From NCBI RefSeq assembly GCF_900087055.1, contig NZ_LT575468.1, positions 62,001-126,000 of the forward strand: 64,000 nucleotides of DNA, written 5' to 3'. The position numbers and the translations under genes are program-made. Below the pieces are notes generated by a model that was given only the letters and a program-made list of their open reading frames with translations, ran no database searches and was not told the DNA's origin. Shown in pieces: positions 1 through 8,837 of the stretch. Source of the stretch: Plesiomonas shigelloides. GTDB taxonomy: Bacteria; Pseudomonadota; Gammaproteobacteria; Enterobacterales; CAMTGL01. Numbering within the stretch: position 1 is the stretch's first letter; each line of letters opens with the position of its first letter.

Positions 1-1
1 C

Positions 2-688
2 GTGATGCGCGTTCCGGGTATGAATACCGGTGTGGCGATGATTTTTGTGTCCGCCCACGGCGAGAACAGCATTGGCATCGCTGCTGAAGCCAACGCTGCG
101 TTGACTCCTGATCGCTTACAGCCTCATCTGGATCTGATCCGGGATGCTGATGCGTTGCTGATGCAGCTGGAAACTCCATTGGATACCATCATGGCGGCAG
201 CCAGCGCGGCGCGCGCCGCGGGTACCACCGTGATTTTAAACCCTGCGCCGGCCCATGCGCTGCCTGATAGCCTATTGGCGCAGGTGGATATCATTACTCC
301 GAACGAAACCGAAGCCGAATGTCTGACCGGCATCAAGATTGATTCGGATGCCGATGCGGCCCGCGCTGCCGCCATGCTGCACGGCAAAGGGATCCGTACC
401 GTGCTGATCACCTTGGGTGCGCGCGGGGTGTGGTTTAGCGAGCAAGATAATGCGGGCGTGCTGATCCCCGGATTCCGCGTGCAGGCGCTGGATACCACCG
501 CCGCCGGCGATACCTTTAATGCCGCGTTTGTGACTGCCATGCTGGAGCAAAAACCGCTGGCCGCTGCGATCCGTTTTGCCCATGCGGCCGCCGCGCTGTC
601 GGTGACCCGTTTTGGCGCCCAGCCTTCGATCCCGTGGCGCAATGAAACCGATTACTTCTTGCAACAGCAACCGACTACGGCGCTGTAA
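2..688 (+). CDS. rbsK: Ribokinase, C-terminal part (5' end outside the window)
   Basis: Ribokinase phosphorylates D-ribose to ribose 5-phosphate in the cytoplasm, the first step of ribose use. The visible 228 residues are the C-terminal three quarters of a PfkB-family sugar kinase. They begin in the region that normally reads TGVA-I-V followed by GEN-I, and contain NPAPA, the TPNETEAE stretch, and the anion-hole/catalytic-base motif TTAAGDTFNAAF near the C-terminus. The frame is open to the left edge, so the apparent GTG/ATG start at the edge is not the true start; a full ribokinase has about 310 residues. The gene lies 2 bp upstream of rbsR on the same strand, matching the rbsK-rbsR end of the E. 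coli ribose operon. Confidence 0.93.
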   Translation: MMRVPGMNTGVAMIFVSAHGENSIGIAAEANAALTPDRLQPHLDLIRDADALLMQLETPLDTIMAAASAARAAGTTVILNPAPAHALPDSLLAQVDIITPNETEAECLTGIKIDSDADAARAAAMLHGKGIRTVLITLGARGVWFSEQDNAGVLIPGFRVQALDTTAAGDTFNAAFVTAMLEQKPLAAAIRFAHAAAALSVTRFGAQPSIPWRNETDYFLQQQPTTAL

Positions 689-690
689 TT

Positions 691-1698
691 ATGGCGACCA
701 TGAAGGATGTTGCCCGTCTGGCGGGCGTTTCAACCTCCACCGTCTCGCATGTGATTAATAACAGTCGCTTTGTGAGTGATGAGATCCGTGCGCGGATCAT
801 GGCGGCGGTGGAAACGTTGAATTATTCCCCGTCGGCACTGGCGCGCAGCCTGAAGGTCAATCAAACCCGCACCATCGGGATGCTGGTGACCACCAGTAAT
901 AACCCGTTTTTTGCCGAAGTAGTCCGTGGCGTCGAGCAGACTTGCTACGAGCGCGGCTACAATCTGGTGCTGTGCAATACCGCCGGCGATCCAAAGCGGA
1001 TGAGCCACAGTCTGGATATGCTGCTGCAAAAGCGGGTCGATGGCTTGCTGATGATGTGCAGCGAATCGCGGGTGGATGTCTCGGATGTGTTTCGTCGCCA
1101 TCCGGCCATTCCAATGGTGGTGATGGATTGGGGTCCGCTCGGTATCGCCGCCGATTTGATTCAGGATAACTCCGAATACGGTGGCTATCTGGCCACCCGC
1201 TACCTGCTCGCGCAGGGCCATCGCCGGATTGGCATTATCACTGGGCCTTTGGATAAGCAGCCATCACAAGGGCGCTTACAGGGTTATCGCCGTGCGCTGC
1301 AAGAAGCCGGTGTTACCGAATCGGCGCAGTATTTGGCCGAGGGCGATTTTGATTTCGATGGCGGCATCAAGGGCATGCGGCAGTTGCTGGCCTGTGAGCC
1401 ACGTCCGACCGCGGTGTTTGCCGGTAACGATGTGATGGCGGTGGGCGCTTATCAGGTGTTGCATCAGGCGGGATTACGTATTCCGCAGGACATGTCGGTA
1501 CTCGGTTACGATGATATTGAGCTGGCTCGTTATTTGGCCCCAGCGCTGTCGACCATACATCAACCGAAAGAAGATTTGGGGCAATTGGCGGTCGATACCT
1601 TGCTGGCGCGCATTGATGATCGCAGTAAACCGGCGGACATCTTGTTGCTGGAGCCGAGTTTGGTGATCCGCGAGTCGGTAGCCGCGCTCAGCGAATAA
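691..1698 (+). CDS. rbsR: Ribose operon repressor, LacI/GalR family
   Basis: LacI-family repressor of the ribose operon, which releases its operator when ribose binds. The 335-residue protein starts with a helix-turn-helix (MKDVARLAGVSTSTVSHVIN), followed by the hinge region (PSALARSLKVNQTRTIGML) and a periplasmic-binding-protein-like ligand domain containing GNDVMAVGAYQ and GYDDIELARY. Length and sequence are very close to E. coli RbsR (about 330 residues). It starts 2 bp after the rbsK stop, so the two genes are surely cotranscribed, and a strong terminator follows at 1741-1778. Its operator would lie upstream of rbsD, outside the window. Confidence 0.95.
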   Translation: MATMKDVARLAGVSTSTVSHVINNSRFVSDEIRARIMAAVETLNYSPSALARSLKVNQTRTIGMLVTTSNNPFFAEVVRGVEQTCYERGYNLVLCNTAGDPKRMSHSLDMLLQKRVDGLLMMCSESRVDVSDVFRRHPAIPMVVMDWGPLGIAADLIQDNSEYGGYLATRYLLAQGHRRIGIITGPLDKQPSQGRLQGYRRALQEAGVTESAQYLAEGDFDFDGGIKGMRQLLACEPRPTAVFAGNDVMAVGAYQVLHQAGLRIPQDMSVLGYDDIELARYLAPALSTIHQPKEDLGQLAVDTLLARIDDRSKPADILLLEPSLVIRESVAALSE

Positions 1699-1740
1699 CC
1701 ACATGACGCTCCGGTTGCGTTAAACCAATCAGATTTACCA

Positions 1741-1778
1741 CAAGAAGGCCATCCTTTGGGATGGCCTTCTTGTTTTTT
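1741..1778 (+). terminator. Rho-independent terminator of the rbs operon
   Basis: A perfect 14-bp stem (1741-1754 with 1759-1772) with a TTTG loop is followed at once by six T residues. It lies 43 bp after the rbsR stop. It has no T-run on the other strand, so it fits the plus-strand rbs operon rather than the converging bcsC. Confidence 0.93.
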
Positions 1779-1809
1779 CGAGTCTGGCGCTCGTCGCTAA
1801 ATCAGTGCA

Positions 1810-4800
1810 TTAGTCAAAGTCAGCGTATGGCACCAGCGGCTCCGGTGGCAATAACAGATCGCCACTCCAACCATCAAAGCTGTAACGCAGATAGACCAGC
1901 GCATGGTTTGGCGTGTAGGTATCGGATTTTTCCAGATCAAACGCCGCACCGACAAACCAGTTGGGGGTCAGGCGATGCTCTACCAGCATACGGGCACGAT
2001 AGCCAAAACCCGGCTCGCCACCGGGGCCGTAAATGGGATTGATAAACGTGTCGCCACTGCGATTGACCGCCTCTTGCTGTAAATCAGGGCGGTTCGGGTA
2101 GTAAGGCCCACCGTCGGATTTCGGCCATGAGTAGCCGACCGAGGCTTCCATATGTAACGACCAATCTTGCCAGCGCTGACTGTAGCTGACCGGCAGCGAC
2201 AGTGACACATAACGCTGCGGACTGTAGTAACCGCCTTGGCCGAAGGTATAACCGCTCAAGTCTTTGTCGAACGTCCAATACATGGCGTTGGTGCCGACCC
2301 GCAGTCGCCGATGCGGCTCATCAATCACACGATGGTAGACGCCGCCCATCACGCGCAGCCGCGTGTTGTCCTCGACATTCTCGCCGGTCAGTTGATGATA
2401 TTGCAGGCTGCTCCACGCGCCATAGGCTCCGCCTTGGTCGGCGCTCAAGCCCAGTTTGACCCCGGTTGCGCGCACGCCGCCCCAGACCTCGCCTGTATTT
2501 GGATCGACCGTGCCGGCATAGGCTAACAGCGAGTTACTCAGTGGTCGACGTGATAGCACGGCGGACCAGCCCAATTTGCCCAAATCGCCTTCGGTACGGA
2601 TGCCTCCGACCCAGTCTGTGACCTCAAAGCCCAGCGGGGTTACCCCCAGATCGCCTTCCCAGCGCTCCCCGCGCCAGCCGACCGCTAATGCAGTGCCATT
2701 CGCGGTCTGTTGTTCAGAGCCATATTGGCAATTTGGTGTGCACAGCAAGGCGCTGCCAAAATCGGAGGCATCGCGCAGATTGCTTAAATCAATCCGTCCG
2801 GCATCCATATGCACTTGATCGACGCGGAAAAACAGGCGGCCGTCTTGCAGCGGAATAGCGGTTTCCAGCATCACGTTGCCGGCAGTCAGATCGGAGGTAC
2901 CGGCAGTGCCGTTACTGCCCCAGCGATCGTATTCAAGCGTAACGGTGGGGTCTTGTTGGCGATACAGGCTCTCGGCATCGCTGCGGATACTGCGTTGCAG
3001 CCAATCATCCTGGGCATTGACGCGCGTTTGTTGGGTGTACGCCACATCATCCTGCCCGTCACCCAGCTTGGCGAGCTGCATGGCGCGACGGTAATCTTGT
3101 TTGGCTTGTTGCGGATTGCCGGTTTGCCGCTCTAAACGGGCGGCATCGCGGAATAGGCGGGGATCGCTGGCCTGCGCGGTCAGCAGTGGTCGCAGTTGCG
3201 TTTTGGCTTTTTCCGGCTCGCCCAGCTCAGCCCATAATACCGCGCGGCGGCGTTGTAACTCTGGGGTTTGGGCGGTACCTCGTGCCGGCTCGGCTTCAAA
3301 CTGGGTCAGGGCGGTTCGCGCTTGGGTGGTTTTCCCTTGAGCAAGATCCAGCTCAATCAGGCTCAGGCGTGCATCGGCATTTTGCGGCTCCAGTAGCAGC
3401 GCCTGCGCATAATAGCGGCGTGCGCTGTCCCATTGACCGGCTTGCTGCGCCCAATCGCCCAACGTCAGTGGGATTGCGGCCTGAGTTGGATAGGTTTTTT
3501 GCTGCATCTGTAGATAGGCGATCGCGGTTTTGTCTTGGCCGCGGTTTTTCATCGCCCGAGCATTATCCATCACCGCACCGAACTCCAGCCGCGCCGCCAG
3601 CTCTTGCATGCGGTTATCCCACTGTTTTTCTGGGATGCTGCGCAGCTGACGCACTGCCGCTTGCTCTTGGCCTTGGCCGGCTAAAAACAGGCTATATGCG
3701 TAGATCAGATCCGGGTTGCGTGGCGTGCGTTTCAACAAGGGGGCAAAGGTTGCCTCCGGTTGAGGCTGTCCGAGTTGGGCGCGTAATTTGGCTAAGCGGT
3801 AAGTGAGCCAAATATCATCTGGGCGGATTTTCTGTGCCCGCGCCAGTTTGCTTTCGGCTTGTGCCAGCTGATTTTGTCCCGATAAGGTTTCGGCTTCTTG
3901 CTGTAGCGTTTCTGCTTGCTGTTGCAGTTTTTCGGCCTCTTTTTGCAACCGATCGGCTTCAATTTGCTGCAAATCACTGGCAAATAGCTTGCGCTGCGCC
4001 GGCGAGAGGCCCGCGATCAAGGCTTTAGCTTGTTGTGGATTTTTCTCCAGCTGCAGATTGATACGCTTACGTAAAGCGCTGTCATTATCTGGGAAGCGGC
4101 GCTGAATCTCTTGGTAGGCGCGATCGGCCTCAGTAATTTGTCCGCGTTTGGCGGCCAGATCGGCCAAGCCAAGGCTGGCATACGGGTCATTCGGCTCAAT
4201 CGGCAGTGCCGTACGATAGGCTTGTTCGGCTTGCGCCCATTGACCTTTTTCCAGCGCCTGATCGCCGGTTTGGATTAGACCCCAATAACGGGCGGTATTG
4301 ATCAGCGCAGTCCATTTGGCCGCATCGTCGGCGGAGGGGTCATTTTTCTGCGCTTGTTCAAACAAGGCCAACGCTTCGCTATGCCGGCTTTGACGCAGAC
4401 GTAACCGACCCAACTCGCCCAGTAATTCCGGATCATTCGGGTAGCCTTGCAGCGCGCGGCGCAGCTCTTGCTCTATTTGCGCATAATCTTGGCTGTTAGC
4501 CGCCATCTTTTGGTTGGCGCGCTGTTTGGCCTGAAAGGCGGGGTTACTGAGCGTAGCTTGCAAGGTTTGGTAAGCGCTGTGCGCTTCGGCGCTGGCATTC
4601 GGGTAGAGCTGTAAATAGCGCTGCCACAAGGCGGCGGTTTGGTTACTCACCGGCAGGCGTTGCAGTTGATCGTACCAAAGTTGGCCCGCATTGTTACGCT
4701 CTTGTGCGTCATTACTGAGGCGCGTGAGCAGTGCAAAACCGGCTTCGGAGTCGGCTTGCTCGCTAAACAGCTGGCGTGCATAAGCCAGAGCCAGTTGGCC

Positions 4801-5367
4801 GTTGTCTGGATTTTGGCGGCTGAGCTTGGCAATCGCTTGGCGCGCTTGTGCTTGGCTGTCGGGGAGCTGGTTTTTGACTTGCCAGTATTCGAGCGCCAAT
4901 TGCGGGGTGGGGAATGCGCCGCCGAGCAGCTTATCGTACAGTTCGATGGCTTGCTGATAACGACCAGCACGGGCAAACAAGCGCGCCTGTTGTAACTGCG
5001 CTTTGCCTTGCGGCTGCACCAGCGCATAGGCGCGTTGCGATTGTTGATAGGCCGCGGATTGTGGTGCTAGTGCGCGTAAACGCTCTAACGTTGCGGCGGC
5101 TTGCTCCGTTTGGTTTTGGCGCAGTTCAAAGCGCAGCTGCGCGGCTAAGACCTCGGGATTATTGGGCGCAATTTTGCGCAGTCGTTCGAGAGAGTCTTGA
5201 ACCAGATCGTCGCGGTTAGTCGCTTCTCCCAAGGCTACCTGGCTGAGCAGCCACTGGGTCGGCGAGGCAGCTTCTTGCTGCGCCGCCAGTACCGGTGGGC
5301 TGGTCAGTAGCGCTGGCGTCAACGAGACGGCCAGCAGGGAGTAAAGCAGCGGTTTTATTCCTGACAT
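1810..5367 (-). CDS. bcsC: Cellulose synthase operon protein C, outer-membrane exporter with periplasmic TPR domain
   Basis: BcsC carries the cellulose chain across the periplasm and outer membrane. The 1185-residue protein has a signal peptide (about residues 1-28, ending near VLAAQ), a long TPR solenoid (about 35-790; many repeats of the W/A-LG/Y-A-P form) and a C-terminal domain of about 340 residues with alternating aromatic strands typical of the BcsC beta-barrel. E. coli BcsC has about 1157 residues. An unusual stretch of three heptads (L474 to T494) sits between TPRs and explains part of the extra length. The start overlaps the end of bcsZ by 13 bp, which indicates translational coupling. 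It is the last gene of the bcsRQABZC operon. Confidence 0.95.
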   Translation of the reverse strand: MSGIKPLLYSLLAVSLTPALLTSPPVLAAQQEAASPTQWLLSQVALGEATNRDDLVQDSLERLRKIAPNNPEVLAAQLRFELRQNQTEQAAATLERLRALAPQSAAYQQSQRAYALVQPQGKAQLQQARLFARAGRYQQAIELYDKLLGGAFPTPQLALEYWQVKNQLPDSQAQARQAIAKLSRQNPDNGQLALAYARQLFSEQADSEAGFALLTRLSNDAQERNNAGQLWYDQLQRLPVSNQTAALWQRYLQLYPNASAEAHSAYQTLQATLSNPAFQAKQRANQKMAANSQDYAQIEQELRRALQGYPNDPELLGELGRLRLRQSRHSEALALFEQAQKNDPSADDAAKWTALINTARYWGLIQTGDQALEKGQWAQAEQAYRTALPIEPNDPYASLGLADLAAKRGQITEADRAYQEIQRRFPDNDSALRKRINLQLEKNPQQAKALIAGLSPAQRKLFASDLQQIEADRLQKEAEKLQQQAETLQQEAETLSGQNQLAQAESKLARAQKIRPDDIWLTYRLAKLRAQLGQPQPEATFAPLLKRTPRNPDLIYAYSLFLAGQGQEQAAVRQLRSIPEKQWDNRMQELAARLEFGAVMDNARAMKNRGQDKTAIAYLQMQQKTYPTQAAIPLTLGDWAQQAGQWDSARRYYAQALLLEPQNADARLSLIELDLAQGKTTQARTALTQFEAEPARGTAQTPELQRRRAVLWAELGEPEKAKTQLRPLLTAQASDPRLFRDAARLERQTGNPQQAKQDYRRAMQLAKLGDGQDDVAYTQQTRVNAQDDWLQRSIRSDAESLYRQQDPTVTLEYDRWGSNGTAGTSDLTAGNVMLETAIPLQDGRLFFRVDQVHMDAGRIDLSNLRDASDFGSALLCTPNCQYGSEQQTANGTALAVGWRGERWEGDLGVTPLGFEVTDWVGGIRTEGDLGKLGWSAVLSRRPLSNSLLAYAGTVDPNTGEVWGGVRATGVKLGLSADQGGAYGAWSSLQYHQLTGENVEDNTRLRVMGGVYHRVIDEPHRRLRVGTNAMYWTFDKDLSGYTFGQGGYYSPQRYVSLSLPVSYSQRWQDWSLHMEASVGYSWPKSDGGPYYPNRPDLQQEAVNRSGDTFINPIYGPGGEPGFGYRARMLVEHRLTPNWFVGAAFDLEKSDTYTPNHALVYLRYSFDGWSGDLLLPPEPLVPYADFD

Positions 5368-6473
5368 GAAGAACTACCTTGTAAAATCAATTCTCCTTGC
5401 GGGGAGAAACGATAACGTCCGTCCAGCCATCCCTGTCCGAACAGTGTTAAGACCGTATTGTAATAGGCATCCGCAGCGGGAGGCTGTTGCTCCACCCGCT
5501 GTTGCTGGCGCTGTAAGGCGCTTGGATCCGATTGCCGACTCAGCAGGGGCAGCAATGCCGCGGAAAAGCCGACCGGACCGTCACCATTAACCTGTAAGGT
5601 GCGGGTATTGATGCTTTCTGGCGGCAAGGGATGCTGCTGCAGATAGTCCGCCATCGGGGCAAAGTGCTGTTGTAAGGCCTGCGCCTGCGGGTTTTGCGGG
5701 TCGAGCATCCCCACCCACAGATAGACCCGAATGGCATCATAGCTGCCAGTCCAGCCACTGCCGCTTTTCTCTTGCCAGGCACCGGCGGTAGTCCAATTAA
5801 TCCAGTTGGGGGCAAAGCCGCGCGGCGCACTTTCTTGCAGTAAACGCTGGGTGGCGGCACGCATTGCTGGCCACACTTGATGCGGATACTGCATGGCTAA
5901 ACGGTCGATGATAAAGGGGGGCAGATAGCTGGGGTTCAGCGTCCAGCTGTCATCGTGGTGAAAGCCATGGGCGCCCGGTAGTAGCATTGGGCCCAGCTGG
6001 GGCAACGTTGCTACTTCGTGGCGGATAATCTGCTGCAACAGCAGGGCGCTGCGGCTTTGGTAGTCGCGAATTTTCCACAGCCGTCCGGCTTCGCTTAAGG
6101 TATACGCAATCCACAGATCCGAGTCTGCCGCCGAGTTGCTGTCCAGCACCTCGCCTTGGCCGGTTTTGTTTAAGCCCCATAACCATGCGGGTAGATGGGT
6201 GGCCAGATCGCCGTGCGCCAGATGGATTTCGGTCCAGCGCAACAGACGGCGAAAGGTGGGCTGATCGCCAGCCACCAAGGCAAAGAACAGCGCGTACGAT
6301 TGCCCTTCGGAGGTGGTGATCAGGCGCGGGTCACTGCGATCAATGACCCGCCCTTGCGGGTCAATGAAGTTGCGCTTGAACGCTTCCCATGCCGGCCATG
6401 TGCAGCTGGCACGGACGCTCGTACTGCTGAGCAGTAACATCAGCAGCAGTGCCGCCGTGCGTCGGTATCTCAT
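5355..6473 (-). CDS. bcsZ: Periplasmic endo-1,4-beta-glucanase of cellulose synthesis (GH8)
   Basis: BcsZ is the glycoside hydrolase family 8 cellulase found in cellulose operons; it trims glucan chains in the periplasm and is needed for normal cellulose output. The 372-residue protein has an N-terminal signal peptide (about 1-22), the GH8 signature TSEGQSYALFFALV with probable catalytic acid E56, and SYDAIRVYLW, which contains the region of the catalytic aspartate. Size matches E. coli BcsZ (about 368 residues). It lies 15 bp after bcsB and overlaps bcsC by 13 bp, so it is part of the same transcript. Confidence 0.95.
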   Translation of the reverse strand: MRYRRTAALLLMLLLSSTSVRASCTWPAWEAFKRNFIDPQGRVIDRSDPRLITTSEGQSYALFFALVAGDQPTFRRLLRWTEIHLAHGDLATHLPAWLWGLNKTGQGEVLDSNSAADSDLWIAYTLSEAGRLWKIRDYQSRSALLLQQIIRHEVATLPQLGPMLLPGAHGFHHDDSWTLNPSYLPPFIIDRLAMQYPHQVWPAMRAATQRLLQESAPRGFAPNWINWTTAGAWQEKSGSGWTGSYDAIRVYLWVGMLDPQNPQAQALQQHFAPMADYLQQHPLPPESINTRTLQVNGDGPVGFSAALLPLLSRQSDPSALQRQQQRVEQQPPAADAYYNTVLTLFGQGWLDGRYRFSPQGELILQGSSSCQE

Positions 6474-6488
6474 GGCCGTGCCTGCTCC

Positions 6489-8837
6489 TTATTTGTGCTG
6501 GTCATCCAAACGACGACGGGTCACCCAGCGCATGGTATTCCACAGGGCGATACTCACCAGCACCACCGCGACGGCCGCGATCAGCGCCAGTAATAGCGGG
6601 TAGGAGGAGAGGTGATACCACACCAGCATCCACCAAGGCAGTTGACCGACGTAGTACAACTCGCCAACCCGCTCGCTGTTAATTTGCCCATCTCGGAAGA
6701 CCACCACCGAGCCGCTCATGGCACTGACTTTACCCGAATCATTCAGCCCTTGCGTGATCAGCGCCAGATTTTCGCTGTTGGACGCCAGCATCGCCACCAC
6801 GCTGCGCTGGGTGCCAAATGGCGACTCAAAACCGATCATCGCCGCGATATTACCTTCTGAGCGAGTATCCACTCGGCTGGCCGCTTTCACATTCGGGTTC
6901 GGCTCTTTGGCAGGCGTGGGGTTGATTTCTCGTACCTGACGCAGTGGTTGGTTAAGCCAAGCGCGGGTTTGTTCAATCAGACCACTGTGATCTTTTTGCA
7001 GTAACGGATCGCCGGACGCCAACTGACCAATCAGCAAGAGATCTTTATTGGCTTCTTTGGCTTGCTGCCAGTTATCGGTGATGCTGACTTGCACCGCCGG
7101 ATAACCGGTCGAGGCGCCCATCTTACCCATCACACTGAGCAGTAATCCCAGTTCGGATGGGGTGGGTTGGGCTGGCATCAGCACCAGCGTCTGTGACAAG
7201 TCGGCCAAGCGCGTAAACGGATAGCCAACATTGGCAAAGGTGCGTAAATCCGGCATGGCGATATAGTGGTGATAGCCACTGAAATCGATGGTGGAGCTTG
7301 GCTCAATCGCCGCATGTACATTGGGCGTGATGTTGGTAACGCACATGCCCTGTGGGCCGCCATTGGTGTAGGAGCCAAAGGCAAAATCAAAGCGCAGTTG
7401 GTTGCGTGAACCAATTTTCAGGGCGGGGATCAGCACATCGCTATCACGGCTGAACATATCCGTCAGAATAGGCAAGCGCAGGCGCTCGGAACTACCGCCT
7501 TGGCCAGAGTCACGCAGTAAAAACGCCTGCACGAACTGATCATTGATGCTGACGTTTAGCCGTGAGCTATCCATGGTGACCGGTGGCGTGTAGCGGTATT
7601 GCAAGTTAAGCGGAATACCGGGGCTGCGCCACGTAAACAGATCTGGCGGCACATTCATGGTCAGGGTGATGGGGTTCGGCGTCAGACCGGAGACCTGCAA
7701 CTGCTGCGGGTAATCCATCAGCTCGCTGAACGGAATGGGGCGGTCGGTACGCACCCAGTTCGGGGCGTCATACGGCTGGCGTGGCAGCAGGGTTTTCACC
7801 TCGGTGATGGTGGTGGACTGACCTCGTAGTAAGGTGGTGCCAAGAGAAATGCCTTGTGCGGCAGTAAGCAGATCGGCGTCATCACGACCGAGTACCAGCA
7901 GCAGCTTGATATACGGTTTTTGTGGATGGCTGATGATTTCCACGGTTGGCGCTTCAACTGGCGGGTAATCACGCAGGAAATCCGGACGCTGACTGTTGGT
8001 GGCAAACACTATCGCATTTTGCTCTGGCAACTGATTCAGGCTGACGGGGAAGGTCTGTCCGCGCCATTTAGACTGTGCGCCAAACCACGAGGCCAAGGCG
8101 GACGCCGCTTGTTGGGTGACAGTGGACGGCATGCTGGCAAACACAAACGGTAATTGCAGCGGGTTGACATCGCGGGCGTCAAAAAACGGCTCAGGGAACA
8201 GTGATAAATCATTGCTCAGAGCTACGGTTTGCACGTTCAGATCCAAGCGGCTTTTCCGGCTCAAATCCGCCCACAGCACATTGTTGAGCGGGTCTTCGCA
8301 CGGCGCATTGTAATGGCCGATCAGCTCAAAACGGACAGTGTTGAAATCTTTGATAAAGCGCGGATTGAGGCTGACCACATGGTCCACCTCTTTACCCATC
8401 TGCTCTTGTTGAATGGGGATCACCTGCATCAGCTCATCGTTCATGTACACCTTAATCTGCGACATGATCGGTAACATGGCCGGTGACGGGGTAAAAATCA
8501 GATGCAACTTGGCGTCAGTCACTATCTGATCGCTGCGCACGCCAAAATCCATTTGAATGGTTTTAAGCGCATTACGCAGCTCAAGGATCCCGCTTGGCAA
8601 CAGCTGATTAAAGCTCAGGCTCAAGTTTGTCATCGGCGCCTGCTCTCTATTTTCGCTGCTGTTTGGGCTATTAGCGTTGGCCGCACTTGGCGTGGCCGTG
8701 GTGGCCAACGGGGTGCCGGAAGTCGATACGGCCGGCGCCGGCGTATCACCAATATATTCTTGCGCTGCGCACAGCTCAGGGAGCCCCCCGATCATAGCGA
8801 GCGCCAGCAACAGGGTATTACGTGAGAGTGCCATCAT
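6489..8837 (-). CDS. bcsB: Cellulose synthase regulatory/periplasmic subunit B
   Basis: BcsB is the periplasmic, membrane-anchored partner of BcsA that guides the nascent glucan and is needed for catalysis. The 782-residue protein starts with a signal peptide ending around residue 25 (LCAAQE) and then a low-complexity A/S/T/N-rich linker (about 28-65). A large carbohydrate-binding/flavodoxin-like region follows, and a single transmembrane helix near the C-terminus (LLLALIAAVAVVLVSIALW) precedes a short basic tail. Two ATG codons are adjacent (8837 and 8834) and overlap the bcsA stop codon, so translation is coupled. Similar in length to E. coli BcsB (about 779). Confidence 0.95.
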   Translation of the reverse strand: MMALSRNTLLLALAMIGGLPELCAAQEYIGDTPAPAVSTSGTPLATTATPSAANANSPNSSENREQAPMTNLSLSFNQLLPSGILELRNALKTIQMDFGVRSDQIVTDAKLHLIFTPSPAMLPIMSQIKVYMNDELMQVIPIQQEQMGKEVDHVVSLNPRFIKDFNTVRFELIGHYNAPCEDPLNNVLWADLSRKSRLDLNVQTVALSNDLSLFPEPFFDARDVNPLQLPFVFASMPSTVTQQAASALASWFGAQSKWRGQTFPVSLNQLPEQNAIVFATNSQRPDFLRDYPPVEAPTVEIISHPQKPYIKLLLVLGRDDADLLTAAQGISLGTTLLRGQSTTITEVKTLLPRQPYDAPNWVRTDRPIPFSELMDYPQQLQVSGLTPNPITLTMNVPPDLFTWRSPGIPLNLQYRYTPPVTMDSSRLNVSINDQFVQAFLLRDSGQGGSSERLRLPILTDMFSRDSDVLIPALKIGSRNQLRFDFAFGSYTNGGPQGMCVTNITPNVHAAIEPSSTIDFSGYHHYIAMPDLRTFANVGYPFTRLADLSQTLVLMPAQPTPSELGLLLSVMGKMGASTGYPAVQVSITDNWQQAKEANKDLLLIGQLASGDPLLQKDHSGLIEQTRAWLNQPLRQVREINPTPAKEPNPNVKAASRVDTRSEGNIAAMIGFESPFGTQRSVVAMLASNSENLALITQGLNDSGKVSAMSGSVVVFRDGQINSERVGELYYVGQLPWWMLVWYHLSSYPLLLALIAAVAVVLVSIALWNTMRWVTRRRLDDQHK

